Shown here: piece by piece, positions 17,701 to 25,030 of the stretch
How the letters are laid out: every line of letters starts with the position of its first letter
How positions within the stretch are numbered: position 1 is the first letter of the stretch
NCBI GenBank assembly: GCA_035310145.1
Contig: DATGEL010000061.1
Location: 28,732-92,731 of the forward strand
DNA: 64,000 nt
From: Dehalococcoidia bacterium
Lineage (GTDB): Bacteria; Chloroflexota; Dehalococcoidia; CAUJGQ01
Reading direction: 5' to 3'
The notes under the pieces: generated by a model
Database searches by the model: none
Told to the model about the DNA's origin: nothing
What the model saw: only the letters and a program-made list of their open reading frames with translations
Program-made: the position numbers and the translations under genes

Positions 17701-19313
17701 CCACGATCGCGGCGCTGCGCCACACGCTGCCGGGCACGCCGCTGATCTCGCCGCCGCCGCACCACGACATCTACAGCATCGAAGACCTGAAGCAACTGAT
17801 CTATGACCTGAAGATGGTGAACCCGCGCGCCCGCGTGGCCGTGAAGCTGGTGGCCGAAGAGGGCGTGGGTACGATCGCGGCCGGCGTGGCCAAGGGCTAC
17901 GCCGACACGATCCACATCTCCGGCCATGACGGCGGCACCGGCGCCTCGCCGCTCTCCTCGATCAAGAACGCCGGCGCCCCCTTCGAGCTGGGTCTCTCCG
18001 AGACGCAGCAGGTGCTGGTGATGAACGATCTGCGCGGCCGGGTGAAGGTCCGCGCGGACGGCGGCATGAAGACGGCGCGTGACGTGATCGTGGCGGCGAT
18101 GCTGGGCGCCGAGGAGTTCGGCTTCGGCACGGCGGCCGCCGTCTCCGTGGGCTGCAAGATGGCGCGGCAGTGCCATCTCAACACCTGCCCCGTGGGCGTG
18201 GCCACGCAGCGCGAGGACCTGCGCGCCAAGTTCATCGGCACGCCGGAGATGGTGGTCAACTTCTTCATGCACCTGGCGCAGGACGTGCGCGAGACGCTGG
18301 CCGGCCTCGGCTTCCGCTCGGTAGACGAGATCGTCGGCCGTACGGACCTGCTGCGCCAGGTGCGCGCCGGCGAAGATCCGCGCGTACACCTGGTCAGCCT
18401 CGCGCGCGTGCTCAAGCAGGTGGACCCGGAGGGCAGGCGCCCGCACCGGCACGAGCAGGAACGCAACACGGAGCCGGGTGACCAGCCGCTGGACGACCGG
18501 ATCCTCGCCGACCTGGGCGACGCGATCGCGTCGCCGCGACCCATCCGGCTCTCTTACGAGATCACCAACCGCAACCGCACCGTCGGCGCCCGCGTGGCCG
18601 GCGAGATCGCCTACCGTCATGGCGACGACGGCCTGCCGGCAGGCAACATCGAGTTGCACTTCACCGGCAGCGCCGGCCAGAGCTTCGGCGCCTTCACCTA
18701 CAAGGGCATGCAGCTTGTGCTCACGGGCGAGGCGAACGACTACGTGGCCAAGGGCATGGGCGGCGGCGAGGTGGTGGTGCGGCCGCCGGCTGAGTCCGGC
18801 TTCGCCAGCCACGAGAACACGATCGTCGGCAACACCGTGCTCTACGGCGCCACGGGCGGCAAGCTGTTCGTGGCGGGCCGCGCCGGCGAGCGCTTCGCCG
18901 TACGCAACAGCGGCGCCCTCGCCGTGGTCGAGGGCGTGGGCGACCATGGCTGCGAGTACATGACCGAGGGCGTGGTCGTGATCCTGGGCGAGACGGGGCG
19001 CAACTTCGGCGCGGGCATGTCCAACGGCGTCGCTTACGTGCTGGACGAGAGCCGCGAATTCCCCAAGAAGATCAACCCGGAGCTGGTGGGGCTGGCGCAG
19101 GTGACGGGTGCGGCGGACATCGAGATGATGGAGACGCTGATCCGCCGTCACCACGAGCTGACCGGCAGCCAGCGCGCCCGCCAGATCCTCGACAACTGGG
19201 ACGCCTACCTGCCGCTCTTCTGGAAGGCCGCGCCGCACCTGGCGTTGACCGAAGACGGCCCGATGACGATCGTCCACCGCCACCTGCGCAGCCTCAAAGA
19301 GCTGGTGCACTGA
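14727..19313 (+). CDS. gltB: Glutamate synthase large subunit (GOGAT alpha)
   Basis: A full-length 1528-residue GltB. A 33-residue propeptide precedes Cys34 (HDACGVGFVADT), the N-terminal nucleophile of the glutaminase domain that releases ammonia. The central domain and FMN-binding domain follow (GANKIKS-like KIKQVASARFGVT, VAVKLVAEEGVGTIAAGVAK, SGHDGGTGASPLSS). The Cys set for the 3Fe-4S cluster is in CKMARQCHLNTCPVGVATQ near residue 1145, and the C-terminal beta-helix (GGEVVVRPP, GERFAVRNSGALAVVEG) is complete. It makes glutamate from 2-oxoglutarate and glutamine. No gltD small subunit is adjacent, so the electron-donating partner must be elsewhere. Glutamine synthetase lies 3.5 kb downstream across an accessory island. 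Confidence 0.97.
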   Translation: MTERSPFALPAGPGAQALDLRGSLYNPKHEHDACGVGFVADTSGARSHRILATAIECVTNLTHRGAISADGRTGDGAGITTQIPYKLFRPLLERKGLHLGDDGDLGVGMVFLPNGDPAARERARAIAEAALQRQGLRLLLWRTVPVDASVLGEMAARERPWIEQVLVGRPAALKPLDYTRRLFLARKEMERRALEGNIQGFYLPSLSNRTLVYKGLLVAHQLPTFYRDLREPSYETALAVFHQRYSTNTFPNWYLAQPFRMLAHNGEINTLAGNTNWTRAREAELQSGIWGDAVREIEPLIQPGGSDSSALDNVLETIVLSGRDIRHAFMMLIPEAWENMPNMPKERRAFYEYHACLSEPWDGPASMAFTDGVFVGATLDRNGLRPARYQLTRDGMIVMGSEAGMVDLDPADVVEKGRLGPGHLIGVDTAKGELLYNDEIKDAIAAQQPYGTWVKRQLLHLDSWLETRSPSDLPADPLDLQRAQAVFGYTSEELEFVLKPMAAEGKEPVGSMGDDTALAVFASRPRLASSYFKQKFAQVTNPPIDPIREELVMSLDSYLGRRRSLLEETEQHARLMHLASPLMIDEEMDALRRIAEPAFHAITIPCTFDVADGAEGMASALQRLCAQAEIAVEDGATILVLSDRGITATKAPIPMLLAVGAVHHQLIRGGKRMKASIIAETGEARDVHQIALLIGFGASAVNPYLAYATLRALVEEGNASAKDTLKGTSEEKAAENYEKAIDAGLLKIISKMGISTISGYHAAQIFEAIGLDQATLDLCFAGLESRIGGVGIRHLAEETLQRHGVAFANGSAPALDAGAYYRYRRDGEYHSFNPDVWRQLHKAVQGGDFAEHKAYAELVNSRHPATLRDLLQFVPGDPVPLDEVEPAEQIVKRFVATAMSLGALSPEAHGTIATGMNRLGAKSNTGEGGENSERRAILPNGDTANSKIKQVASARFGVTPVYLSSAEEFEIKMAQGSKPGEGGQLPAFKVSATIAALRHTLPGTPLISPPPHHDIYSIEDLKQLIYDLKMVNPRARVAVKLVAEEGVGTIAAGVAKGYADTIHISGHDGGTGASPLSSIKNAGAPFELGLSETQQVLVMNDLRGRVKVRADGGMKTARDVIVAAMLGAEEFGFGTAAAVSVGCKMARQCHLNTCPVGVATQREDLRAKFIGTPEMVVNFFMHLAQDVRETLAGLGFRSVDEIVGRTDLLRQVRAGEDPRVHLVSLARVLKQVDPEGRRPHRHEQERNTEPGDQPLDDRILADLGDAIASPRPIRLSYEITNRNRTVGARVAGEIAYRHGDDGLPAGNIELHFTGSAGQSFGAFTYKGMQLVLTGEANDYVAKGMGGGEVVVRPPAESGFASHENTIVGNTVLYGATGGKLFVAGRAGERFAVRNSGALAVVEGVGDHGCEYMTEGVVVILGETGRNFGAGMSNGVAYVLDESREFPKKINPELVGLAQVTGAADIEMMETLIRRHHELTGSQRARQILDNWDAYLPLFWKAAPHLALTEDGPMTIVHRHLRSLKELVH

Positions 19314-19482
19314 GCCGCCGTAAGCGGCCAACGAGCGATGAGTGCGGCTGGGCGTTTCGCTTAATCTCGATGCATCCCATCCCACGCCACGGGTGAGGCC
19401 GATAGGTCCAACGGCCAGAGCGCAGTGAGTAAGTCGCACGGCGATTCTTTTGGTCCGTCACGCGAGATGGAGCGTGAGCAAG

Positions 19483-20307
19483 GTGAGTGTGGATCGTGAG
19501 AATATTGCAGCCGCAGATGCAGCGGTCTTCCACAACCCGGACGTTGTGGCAGCCTACCGATATCGACCGCCGTACCCCGAGGAGGTATTCGATCTCCTCA
19601 CCAATCTGATCACGGTGGTGCCGCATCGGGTTCTCGATGTCGGCTGTGGATCTGGGGAAATAGCACGCTACCTCGTCCGGCGGGTCGAGCACGTCGATGC
19701 TGTGGATTTCTCGTCAGCCATGATTGAGACGGGGAAGCAGCTTCCTGGAGGGCACGATCCACGGCTCCGGTGGCTCTGTGGAGCTATCGAAGATGCACCC
19801 CTTGATCCGCCCTATGCGCTCATTACGGCCGGCGCCAGCCTTCACTGGATGGCGTGGCCCGTCGTCTTCCCGCGTCTCCAGGCCGCTCTTGCGTGCGGCG
19901 GTTACCTCGTCTTCATTGAGCAGCGGATCACCCCGGACGTGTGGTCGGCGCTTGGCGATATCATCCCGCGCTACCGCGTTGATACGTATCGGGCGCCAGC
20001 GCGACCGATGATCGAGGAATTGCAGCAGCGCGGCTTTTTCCAGGCTGTCGGCGAACGGGTCACCGAGAAGGTTCCCTTTGCTCAGTCGATTGATGCCTAT
20101 ATTGCGTCGTATCATTCCCGTGTTGGCTTCGCCCGTGAGCGGCTGGGCAAGGAGCGAGCGGCGGCTTTCGACCAGGAGGCACGCCGGTCACTGATCGAGT
20201 CCTATCCCAACGGCTCGATAACCCTCCAAGTTGCTGCGCAGATCGTCTGGGGGATCCCAGTGCGGACCCAGCATCAGTCGTTTGCACTGGAGCACCCAAG
20301 TTCGTAA
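19483..20307 (+). CDS. SAM-dependent methyltransferase (Methyltransf_11-like)
   Basis: A 274-residue protein with motif I RVLDVGCGSGEIARYLV, acidic motif VDAVDFSSAMIETGK, and LITAGASLHWMAWP as the post-III strand, a pattern common in type-11 methyltransferases. I chose GTG 19483 since GGAG is 10 bases upstream; GTG 19489 and TTG 19450 are alternatives. Its base composition is lower in GC than gltB, and it sits at the left edge of the toxin-antitoxin island, so acquisition by transfer is likely. Substrate unknown. Confidence 0.82.
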   Translation: MSVDRENIAAADAAVFHNPDVVAAYRYRPPYPEEVFDLLTNLITVVPHRVLDVGCGSGEIARYLVRRVEHVDAVDFSSAMIETGKQLPGGHDPRLRWLCGAIEDAPLDPPYALITAGASLHWMAWPVVFPRLQAALACGGYLVFIEQRITPDVWSALGDIIPRYRVDTYRAPARPMIEELQQRGFFQAVGERVTEKVPFAQSIDAYIASYHSRVGFARERLGKERAAAFDQEARRSLIESYPNGSITLQVAAQIVWGIPVRTQHQSFALEHPSS

Positions 20308-20313
20308 CAGGCT

Positions 20314-20554
20314 CCAGCGCCGTCGTGCACGGGCGTATGCCGTATCGTGCGGGCCGTTGCTGACGAAGACCACGACGTCTGCTTCGATGGTGTACACCAG
20401 CCGGTAGGCGACACCTTTTGACGCGCAGATCGTAGGCGCGGACGTGGGCGAGGTCGCCCGTCTTCGGCCTGCCCGCGGCGTACGGAACATTCAGGATCGC
20501 GGGAATGTGCTCGGTGGCGATGGCGTGCAACAGGGGAACGTCGTGGCGGTTGAG
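20314..20554 (-). pseudogene. RelE/ParE-like toxin remnant with one-base frameshift
   Basis: Two minus-strand frames carry consecutive pieces of a RelE/ParE-fold toxin. The first reads LNRHDVPLLHAIATEHIPAI and ends at RAYDLRVK; the second continues GVAYRLVYTIEADVVVFV and HDTAYARARRR. They join if one base is removed from the AAAA run at 20416-20419. No ATG, GTG or other good start precedes the fragment, and there is no own stop until inside the methyltransferase gene, so both ends look eroded. It directly follows the vapC stop. A sequencing error could explain the frameshift but not the missing start. Confidence 0.55.
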
Positions 20555-20556
20555 CG

Positions 20557-21015
20557 CTACGGCGTGAGCGGATAGCTGCTGATGTCCCGGACCCACGGCG
20601 CTCGGCCGCCGAGCGCCGTGAGCAGGCGCTTGTCCGCCGTCCACAGCTCGGCGCCGAATAGCTGCGCGAGCACGACGTAGAGCGCGTCGTAGATCGCCCC
20701 AAGGTGGTGGAGCGCCGCGAAGTCGAGCGCTCGCTCGTAGAGGGCTGGCGGATCGAGCGTCTCGATCGGGTAGCGGAGCAACTGGCTCAGCGCGTTGTCC
20801 ACTCCCACACGATCGAGCCGCTTCGCCTGGTCGGCGGTTCTGAGACGCTGGTAGATCCCGTTGGCGGCCTCGCCGCGCATGTGGGGCGGAGCGAACATCC
20901 CGCGTCCGTCTCGAATGCAATCATCGACCAAAGCGCGTGCGTTGTTTGTAGATTGCTCGATGACTACGAGCTTGATCGCAACGCTGGCATCAATGACCAC
21001 CGGTGGTCGATTCAT
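20557..21015 (-). CDS. vapC: VapC-type PIN-domain toxin (pair 1)
   Basis: A 152-residue PIN-domain ribonuclease. The expected acidic catalytic residues are D9 (VVIDASVAIK), E49 (RGEAANGIY), D110 (AIYDALYVVLAQ) and D128 (LWTADKRLL), so it appears active. VapC toxins cleave RNA, often initiator tRNA or rRNA, when not bound by antitoxin. Its ATG overlaps the last four bases of the upstream antitoxin gene (ATGA), as usual for coupled pairs. It is clearly paralogous to the PIN protein at 21529, especially over the last 50 residues. Confidence 0.9.
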   Translation of the reverse strand: MNRPPVVIDASVAIKLVVIEQSTNNARALVDDCIRDGRGMFAPPHMRGEAANGIYQRLRTADQAKRLDRVGVDNALSQLLRYPIETLDPPALYERALDFAALHHLGAIYDALYVVLAQLFGAELWTADKRLLTALGGRAPWVRDISSYPLTP

Positions 21016-21437
21016 AGCAGCCGCGAGCGCTCGTCGCGCGCGGCATTAATGAGCGGCCAGGATTCATCGAACGGCACGCCGCCTCGCGCGGCCAGTTGCT
21101 CCTCCAGTGATTGGCGCGACTCTTCTAACAGCGCCAGCGCCCGCTCGCGTTCTTCGTCGGTCAGCGGCCTGATCTGCGCCCGCAATGCAGCGATCTGCTC
21201 AGCCTCCGCGCTGTTACGACCCGCGCTGCCGTTGCGGTCCAACTCGAACAGGTCGCCGGGCTCACAGCCGAGCGCGTCGCAGAGCCGGGCCAGTGTCTCG
21301 AACTGGATGCCGTGTACCGCGCCGCGTTCCAGCGAAGAAACGGTGTCGGGCCGTATCCCGGCGGCGGCGGCGACCTGGCGCTGCGACAGGCGCCGGCTGG
21401 CGCGGAGTTCGGGAAGACGCAAACGGATGCGGCTCAT
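21012..21437 (-). CDS. Xre-type antitoxin with shared C-terminal toxin-binding tail (pair 1)
   Basis: A 141-residue protein. Residues 1-66 are an Xre/Cro helix-turn-helix (LRASRRLSQRQVAAAAGIRP, TVSSLERGAVHGIQF, LCDALGCEPGDLFEL). Residues 91-141 are a charged helical tail ending FDESWPLINAARDERSRLL. Nearly the same tail is present in the antitoxin at 21981, which has a different DNA-binding domain. Classic VapB antitoxins use AbrB or ribbon-helix-helix domains, so an Xre domain is unusual. The protein probably neutralises the VapC encoded immediately downstream and represses its own promoter via the palindrome at 21463. Confidence 0.85.
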   Translation of the reverse strand: MSRIRLRLPELRASRRLSQRQVAAAAGIRPDTVSSLERGAVHGIQFETLARLCDALGCEPGDLFELDRNGSAGRNSAEAEQIAALRAQIRPLTDEERERALALLEESRQSLEEQLAARGGVPFDESWPLINAARDERSRLL

Positions 21438-21462
21438 GTGACACGCTCCGTTCCATTAATAG

Positions 21463-21476
21463 CACGGTATACCGTG
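21463..21476. promoter_or_regulatory. Perfect 14-bp palindrome, likely operator of the Xre antitoxin
   Basis: CACGGTATACCGTG is fully symmetrical and ends 26 bases upstream of the antitoxin ATG. Xre-type regulators bind such palindromes as dimers, and toxin-antitoxin operons are normally autorepressed, so this is the natural operator candidate. Confidence 0.55.
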
Positions 21477-21528
21477 GCAGATGCAGGATACATTGAGCCG
21501 GCTGCACGCGCTATGTCGCGCGTGACCA

Positions 21529-21987
21529 TCAAGCGAGAGGATAGCTGGCAATGTCCCGCACCCACGGCGCGGCGCTGTTGAGTGCGGTGAGCAGGCGCTG
21601 GTCCGCCGTCCACAACTCGGCGCCGAGCATCTGCGCGAGCACGACGTAGATCGCGTCGTAGACGCTCGGCAGGCGGTGGGCCGTGGCGAAATCGAGGGCA
21701 TGCCCATAGATGCCAAACGGCGCCAGTACTTCGAGCGGTTGGTCGAGAAGATCCACGATAGCGCCGGCGGCCTCGGCCAACGGGATCGCCATGATTGGAT
21801 CGGTTGTACGGAGTCGCTGATAGATGGCATTGGTTGCCTCGGGAAGCATCGATGGCGGCGCAGTGATTGGACAATCTTCTCGCAGGCTGTCGATCAGGAG
21901 AGCGATCGCCTGCTGACTGTGCTCTTCTTCGAGCACCCACTTTACGGCGACGCTGGCATCGACCACGATTGGCGCGATTCCTACCAA
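21529..21987 (-). CDS. vapC: VapC-type PIN-domain toxin (pair 2)
   Basis: A 152-residue PIN protein with acidic residues D10 (VVDASVAVKW), E50 (LPEATNAIYQ), D111 (SVYDAIYVVLAQ) and D129 (LWTADQRLL). It is the same length as the PIN protein at 20557 and shares the blocks IYQRLRT, VVLAQ.(F/L)GAELWTAD.RLLTAL and APWVRDI.SYPL. The start appears to be TTG at 21987, overlapping the antitoxin stop by several bases. It is expected to be an RNase held in check by the antitoxin upstream. This pair and pair 1 are consecutive on the same strand and probably arose by duplication. Confidence 0.9.
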   Translation of the reverse strand: MVGIAPIVVDASVAVKWVLEEEHSQQAIALLIDSLREDCPITAPPSMLPEATNAIYQRLRTTDPIMAIPLAEAAGAIVDLLDQPLEVLAPFGIYGHALDFATAHRLPSVYDAIYVVLAQMLGAELWTADQRLLTALNSAAPWVRDIASYPLA

Positions 21988-22373
21988 TGTCGCGCGGGAT
22001 CCTCTCTGGCCGCGCGAATGATCGGCCAGGATTCGCCAAGCGGCGCGCCGCGCTCAGCACGCATGCGCGCCATGCGTTGTCGGGAGCGCTCGAGCGCGGC
22101 CAGCCCGCGCCGCACCTCCTCATCCGACAGGCGTCGAGGCCGCGGTATCTCCCCGCCAGCTCCGGTACGGGTGGTTCCAGCCGGGGTGGCTGCCGTCACC
22201 GGAAGCACGAGGTTCGCAAGATCCTCCCGACGCAGGCGCAGCGCCCGCGGGCCGACGTGATACGCCCGCAGCCGGCCCTGCTTCAGCCAGCGGTGAATCG
22301 TTACCTGGCTGACTCGGAGCAGTTGCGCCGCCTCTTTCACCGTGATCAGATCGAGATCCTGTTCGACGGCCAT
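21981..22373 (-). CDS. Excisionase/MerR-type HTH antitoxin with shared tail (pair 2)
   Basis: A 130-residue protein. Residues 9-55 form a helix-turn-helix of the excisionase (HTH_17) type: LITVKEAAQLLRVSQVTIHR followed by WLKQGRLRAYHVGPRALRLR. Residues 81-130 are a tail LSDEEVRRGLAALERSRQ... ending GESWPIIRAAREDPARHW that aligns with the tail of the Xre antitoxin at 21012. ATG 22373 is chosen because it places the HTH at the normal position; the longer frame would cross the promoter region. The gene overlaps the downstream toxin. The shared tail is presumably the VapC-binding part. Confidence 0.85.
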   Translation of the reverse strand: MAVEQDLDLITVKEAAQLLRVSQVTIHRWLKQGRLRAYHVGPRALRLRREDLANLVLPVTAATPAGTTRTGAGGEIPRPRRLSDEEVRRGLAALERSRQRMARMRAERGAPLGESWPIIRAAREDPARHW

Positions 22374-22410
22374 GGCGTCCCTCGTGCGGTTAGCGCCGTA
22401 CCATTGATGC

Positions 22411-22429
22411 TCATACGCTATCATAACGC
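22411..22429. promoter_or_regulatory. Direct-repeat operator candidate upstream of pair 2
   Basis: TCATACGC (22411-22418) and TCATAACGC (22421-22429) are direct repeats spaced 10 bases start to start, one helical turn. On the minus strand they include TATGAT, a good -10 sequence. Excisionase-type HTH proteins often bind direct repeats, in contrast with the palindrome in front of the Xre antitoxin. The site overlaps the stop of the VOC gene. Confidence 0.45.
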
Positions 22430-22828
22430 ATCTTCGGCCGGCCCGGCGCCGATCACCCTGCCCGCGGCGTCGGTGCGCAGCGGGCCGGTGGTCATATCGA
22501 GCAGCACCAGTTGTGTGCCCCAGGGATCCTCGACCACCACGCAGCGGCCGATGGCGATTGCGAACGGCCCGGCGACGATTCTGCCGCCCGCTGCAACGAA
22601 GCGCGCGGCCGCAGCCTCGGCGGAATCGACCAGCCAGTCGATCTCCGGGCCGGGCCGCTCGGACTGCAACACCAGCTCCTCACTACCTTCCGGCAGGCGC
22701 AGACCGGCCGCGGTCGCGCTGCGCCAGTTGAGCTGGTGGCCGAGCTTGTCGCGGTAGAAGGCCAGCCCCGCTTCGAGGTCGGGCACGGCGATCTGGATGC
22801 TGTCGATCCTGCGGAACAGCGGCTCCAT
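22421..22828 (-). CDS. VOC (glyoxalase/bleomycin resistance) family protein
   Basis: A 135-residue protein with two beta-alpha-beta-beta-beta halves: IDSIQIAVPDLEAGLAFYRD at the start and the second half ending CVVVEDPWGTQLVLLDM. Metal-binding candidates are few (Glu in VVVEDP), so it may bind a ligand without catalysis. It begins 14 bases after the glutamine synthetase stop on the same strand, which suggests co-transcription. No specific substrate can be named. Confidence 0.85.
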   Translation of the reverse strand: MEPLFRRIDSIQIAVPDLEAGLAFYRDKLGHQLNWRSATAAGLRLPEGSEELVLQSERPGPEIDWLVDSAEAAAARFVAAGGRIVAGPFAIAIGRCVVVEDPWGTQLVLLDMTTGPLRTDAAGRVIGAGPAEDAL

Positions 22829-22842
22829 GCTTGCCTGCCGTC

Positions 22843-24819
22843 TCAGACCTCGGCGCCGCTGGCCGCCACGGCGGAGAAGAGGCGCAGCGAGTCCACGGCG
22901 GCGGCATCGGGCAGTGGATCGAGCACGTTGCGCGTATAGGCGACGTAGCGCCGGCGCAGCTCTCCCATCTGCGTGTTCATCTCCTGCTGCAGCGCGGACA
23001 CCTCCGCATGGTCCGGGTGGGCGATGGCGGCGCGCACGCGCGAGAAGAGCGAGGGCTCAAGCCGGCGGTCCTGCGCCAACTGGCGCCGCAGCGCATCGAC
23101 CTCGCTCCACAGCTCGTCGACCAGATCGCTTTGCTCGTTGGCGTGGATGCGACGGCACTCGCGCACGGCGTCCATGTTGGCGGCCAGGATGCGCTCGCTC
23201 AGCTCCAGCAGCCAGCGTGTGCGCATCGCTTCGGCGTAGGAATTGATCGTGCGCTCGTCGAACACGCCGTCGGCCAGCAGCACCGAGCGGCCCTCGGCAT
23301 CGGCGTCCAGCGTGCGCAGCGTCTCGAAGACCGTGGCCGGCGGCTTGCCGAAGAGACGGTCGCGCTCGGCCTGGTCGTAGTGCTCGAAGACGTCCGCCTC
23401 GCTGCGGTAGGCGCGCGCGGTCTCCAGGTAGGCGCCTGGCTCGCCCGGCTTCTTGGAGAACTCGGCCTGCAGCTCGCCGGCGGAGCGGCCCGACTTCAGC
23501 GCATACGAGATGCCGTCCAGCATCGCCTGGTACATCGCCGCGATCGCCAGGTAGCTGTTGGTGTGCGGGTTCGGCGCCCGCACCTCGAAGCGCGTCGCCA
23601 GCGGGCTCTCGCGGTCGCGCACCAGGCCGGCGAGCACGCTGCGGTTGCGCGACGGCTCTTCGACCGTGTGGCCGACGGCCGCGACCGCGCAGACCGGCGC
23701 TTCGAAGCCGGGCTTCAGCCGGTTGAAAGCGTCGGTGGAGCAGGTGACGAAGGGGCTGACCACGTCCCAGCGGCGCAGCAGGCCCATCAGCGCGCCCCAG
23801 CCGATCGGGCTCAGGTAGTCGCGCCCCGGCTCGGCGGCGGTGAACAGGTTCTTGACCGAGCCGTCGCGCAGGCGCACGGCGATGCCGATATGCGTGTGCT
23901 CGCCGCTGCCGGCCACGCCCTCGATCGGCTTGGCCAGGAACGTCACCTCCAGGCCCACCGAGCGGAAAGCGCGGGCGATCAGGCTGCGGGCCAGCAGCTC
24001 GTTGTCGGCGGCTTCGAGGGCCGTGGCGAAGCGCCAGTCGATCTCGATCTGCTCCATCACGGCGATGCCGTGCGAGCCCGCCAGCCGCGCGTCGACGCCG
24101 CCGACCTCCTTGTGGCCCATCTCCGGCCGCAGGCCACAGGCCTCAAGCAGGGTCAGCGCCCGCTCGAGCCCCGTGCGCACGGCGCCCCGGGTCGGCTTCC
24201 AGTACTGCTCCTGCAGCGCCTGCGAGACGGCGAGCTGCTCGACCTCCTCGCGCGTGCCCGGCGTGCGCACCCAGAACTCGAGCTCCGTGGCGCTGGTAAG
24301 CAGCACGTCTGCGACCTCGCCGGGCTCGAAACCCAGCGCCCGCGCCGCCGCGGGATGCTGCGCGAACAGCGCCAGCAGCCGGCGCTCTGCCGAGGCCTCG
24401 GCCCGCGCCAGCACGGCACGGGCATCCACCCGCTTGCCGGCATGCTCCAAAGAGGCGGGGATCTTGACCGTGCCTACCGGCAGGCCCGTGGCCTCGTCGC
24501 GGTAGTCGTCGTTGTAATCCACGATCCAGCGGGCGGCGGGGTCGGCGATCAGATCGACCTTGCCGTCGTTCAGCGTGGCGATGCCGGGCAGCACCACGCT
24601 GGAGCCGTCGGTCTGCACGCCGCCCGCGAGCAAGGTCTCGGCGTCGGGCAGGAAGGTGGAAACGGGGATGCGCTCGTCGGTCTCGTTGCCGCCCAGGTCG
24701 ACGCCGACCAGCGAAACGAAACGCACGTTGGGGTGGGCGGCGACGAACTGGCGCAGACCGGCAGCGCTGCGCTGCTCGGCCGCCAGCGCGAGCGGCAAGG
24801 TGGCAGAAATGTCGGGCAT
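22843..24819 (-). CDS. Divergent glutamine synthetase, long form
   Basis: A 658-residue GS-fold protein. It has the metal and substrate motifs of glutamine synthetases: ATELEFWVRTP (catalytic Glu), GVAGSGEHTHIGIAVR (the usual GSGMHxHxS region), EEPSRNRSVLAGLV and RFEVRAPNPHTNSYLAIAAM. It is much longer than type I GlnA (about 450-470) and carries an extra helical C-terminal part of about 150 residues rich in Arg, Glu and Leu. It resembles the long GS-like proteins seen in some Firmicutes more than true GSI. ATG 24819 has a perfect AGGAGG 7 bases upstream. With gltB nearby it probably serves ammonium assimilation, but another amide-forming role is possible. Confidence 0.85.
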   Translation of the reverse strand: MPDISATLPLALAAEQRSAAGLRQFVAAHPNVRFVSLVGVDLGGNETDERIPVSTFLPDAETLLAGGVQTDGSSVVLPGIATLNDGKVDLIADPAARWIVDYNDDYRDEATGLPVGTVKIPASLEHAGKRVDARAVLARAEASAERRLLALFAQHPAAARALGFEPGEVADVLLTSATELEFWVRTPGTREEVEQLAVSQALQEQYWKPTRGAVRTGLERALTLLEACGLRPEMGHKEVGGVDARLAGSHGIAVMEQIEIDWRFATALEAADNELLARSLIARAFRSVGLEVTFLAKPIEGVAGSGEHTHIGIAVRLRDGSVKNLFTAAEPGRDYLSPIGWGALMGLLRRWDVVSPFVTCSTDAFNRLKPGFEAPVCAVAAVGHTVEEPSRNRSVLAGLVRDRESPLATRFEVRAPNPHTNSYLAIAAMYQAMLDGISYALKSGRSAGELQAEFSKKPGEPGAYLETARAYRSEADVFEHYDQAERDRLFGKPPATVFETLRTLDADAEGRSVLLADGVFDERTINSYAEAMRTRWLLELSERILAANMDAVRECRRIHANEQSDLVDELWSEVDALRRQLAQDRRLEPSLFSRVRAAIAHPDHAEVSALQQEMNTQMGELRRRYVAYTRNVLDPLPDAAAVDSLRLFSAVAASGAEV

Positions 24820-24860
24820 CAGGGATCCTCCTGCGGGATGAACCGCATGCCTACATACGC

Positions 24861-24885
24861 ACCATACGATTTCGCCGGATATGGT
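24861..24885. promoter_or_regulatory. Inverted repeat between glutamine synthetase and the T-box leader
   Basis: ACCATA (24861-24866) and TATGGT (24880-24885) are separated by 13 bases, in a locally AT-richer stretch 42 bases upstream of the glutamine synthetase start. It also lies between two divergent transcription units. It is a candidate operator or promoter element; no known nitrogen-regulator consensus is clearly met. Confidence 0.3.
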
Positions 24886-25030
24886 CCCACCGCTGAGCGC
24901 CGGTGCGAGGGCGAAGGGTAGCGGGCAAAGTGGGCGCTTCACGCCTTGTCCTTCTCAGCCGGCTTCACGCGCGGGCAGGCGGCGGCTATGATCGAGGGAC
25001 AAGGGCGCGTCGCGCGCCTGCATCGCCAAC

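Noticed and set aside
16884..19439. 851-residue minus-strand frame opposite gltB
   Set aside because: Same reason: low-complexity Arg/His/Ala-rich shadow without any recognisable motif.
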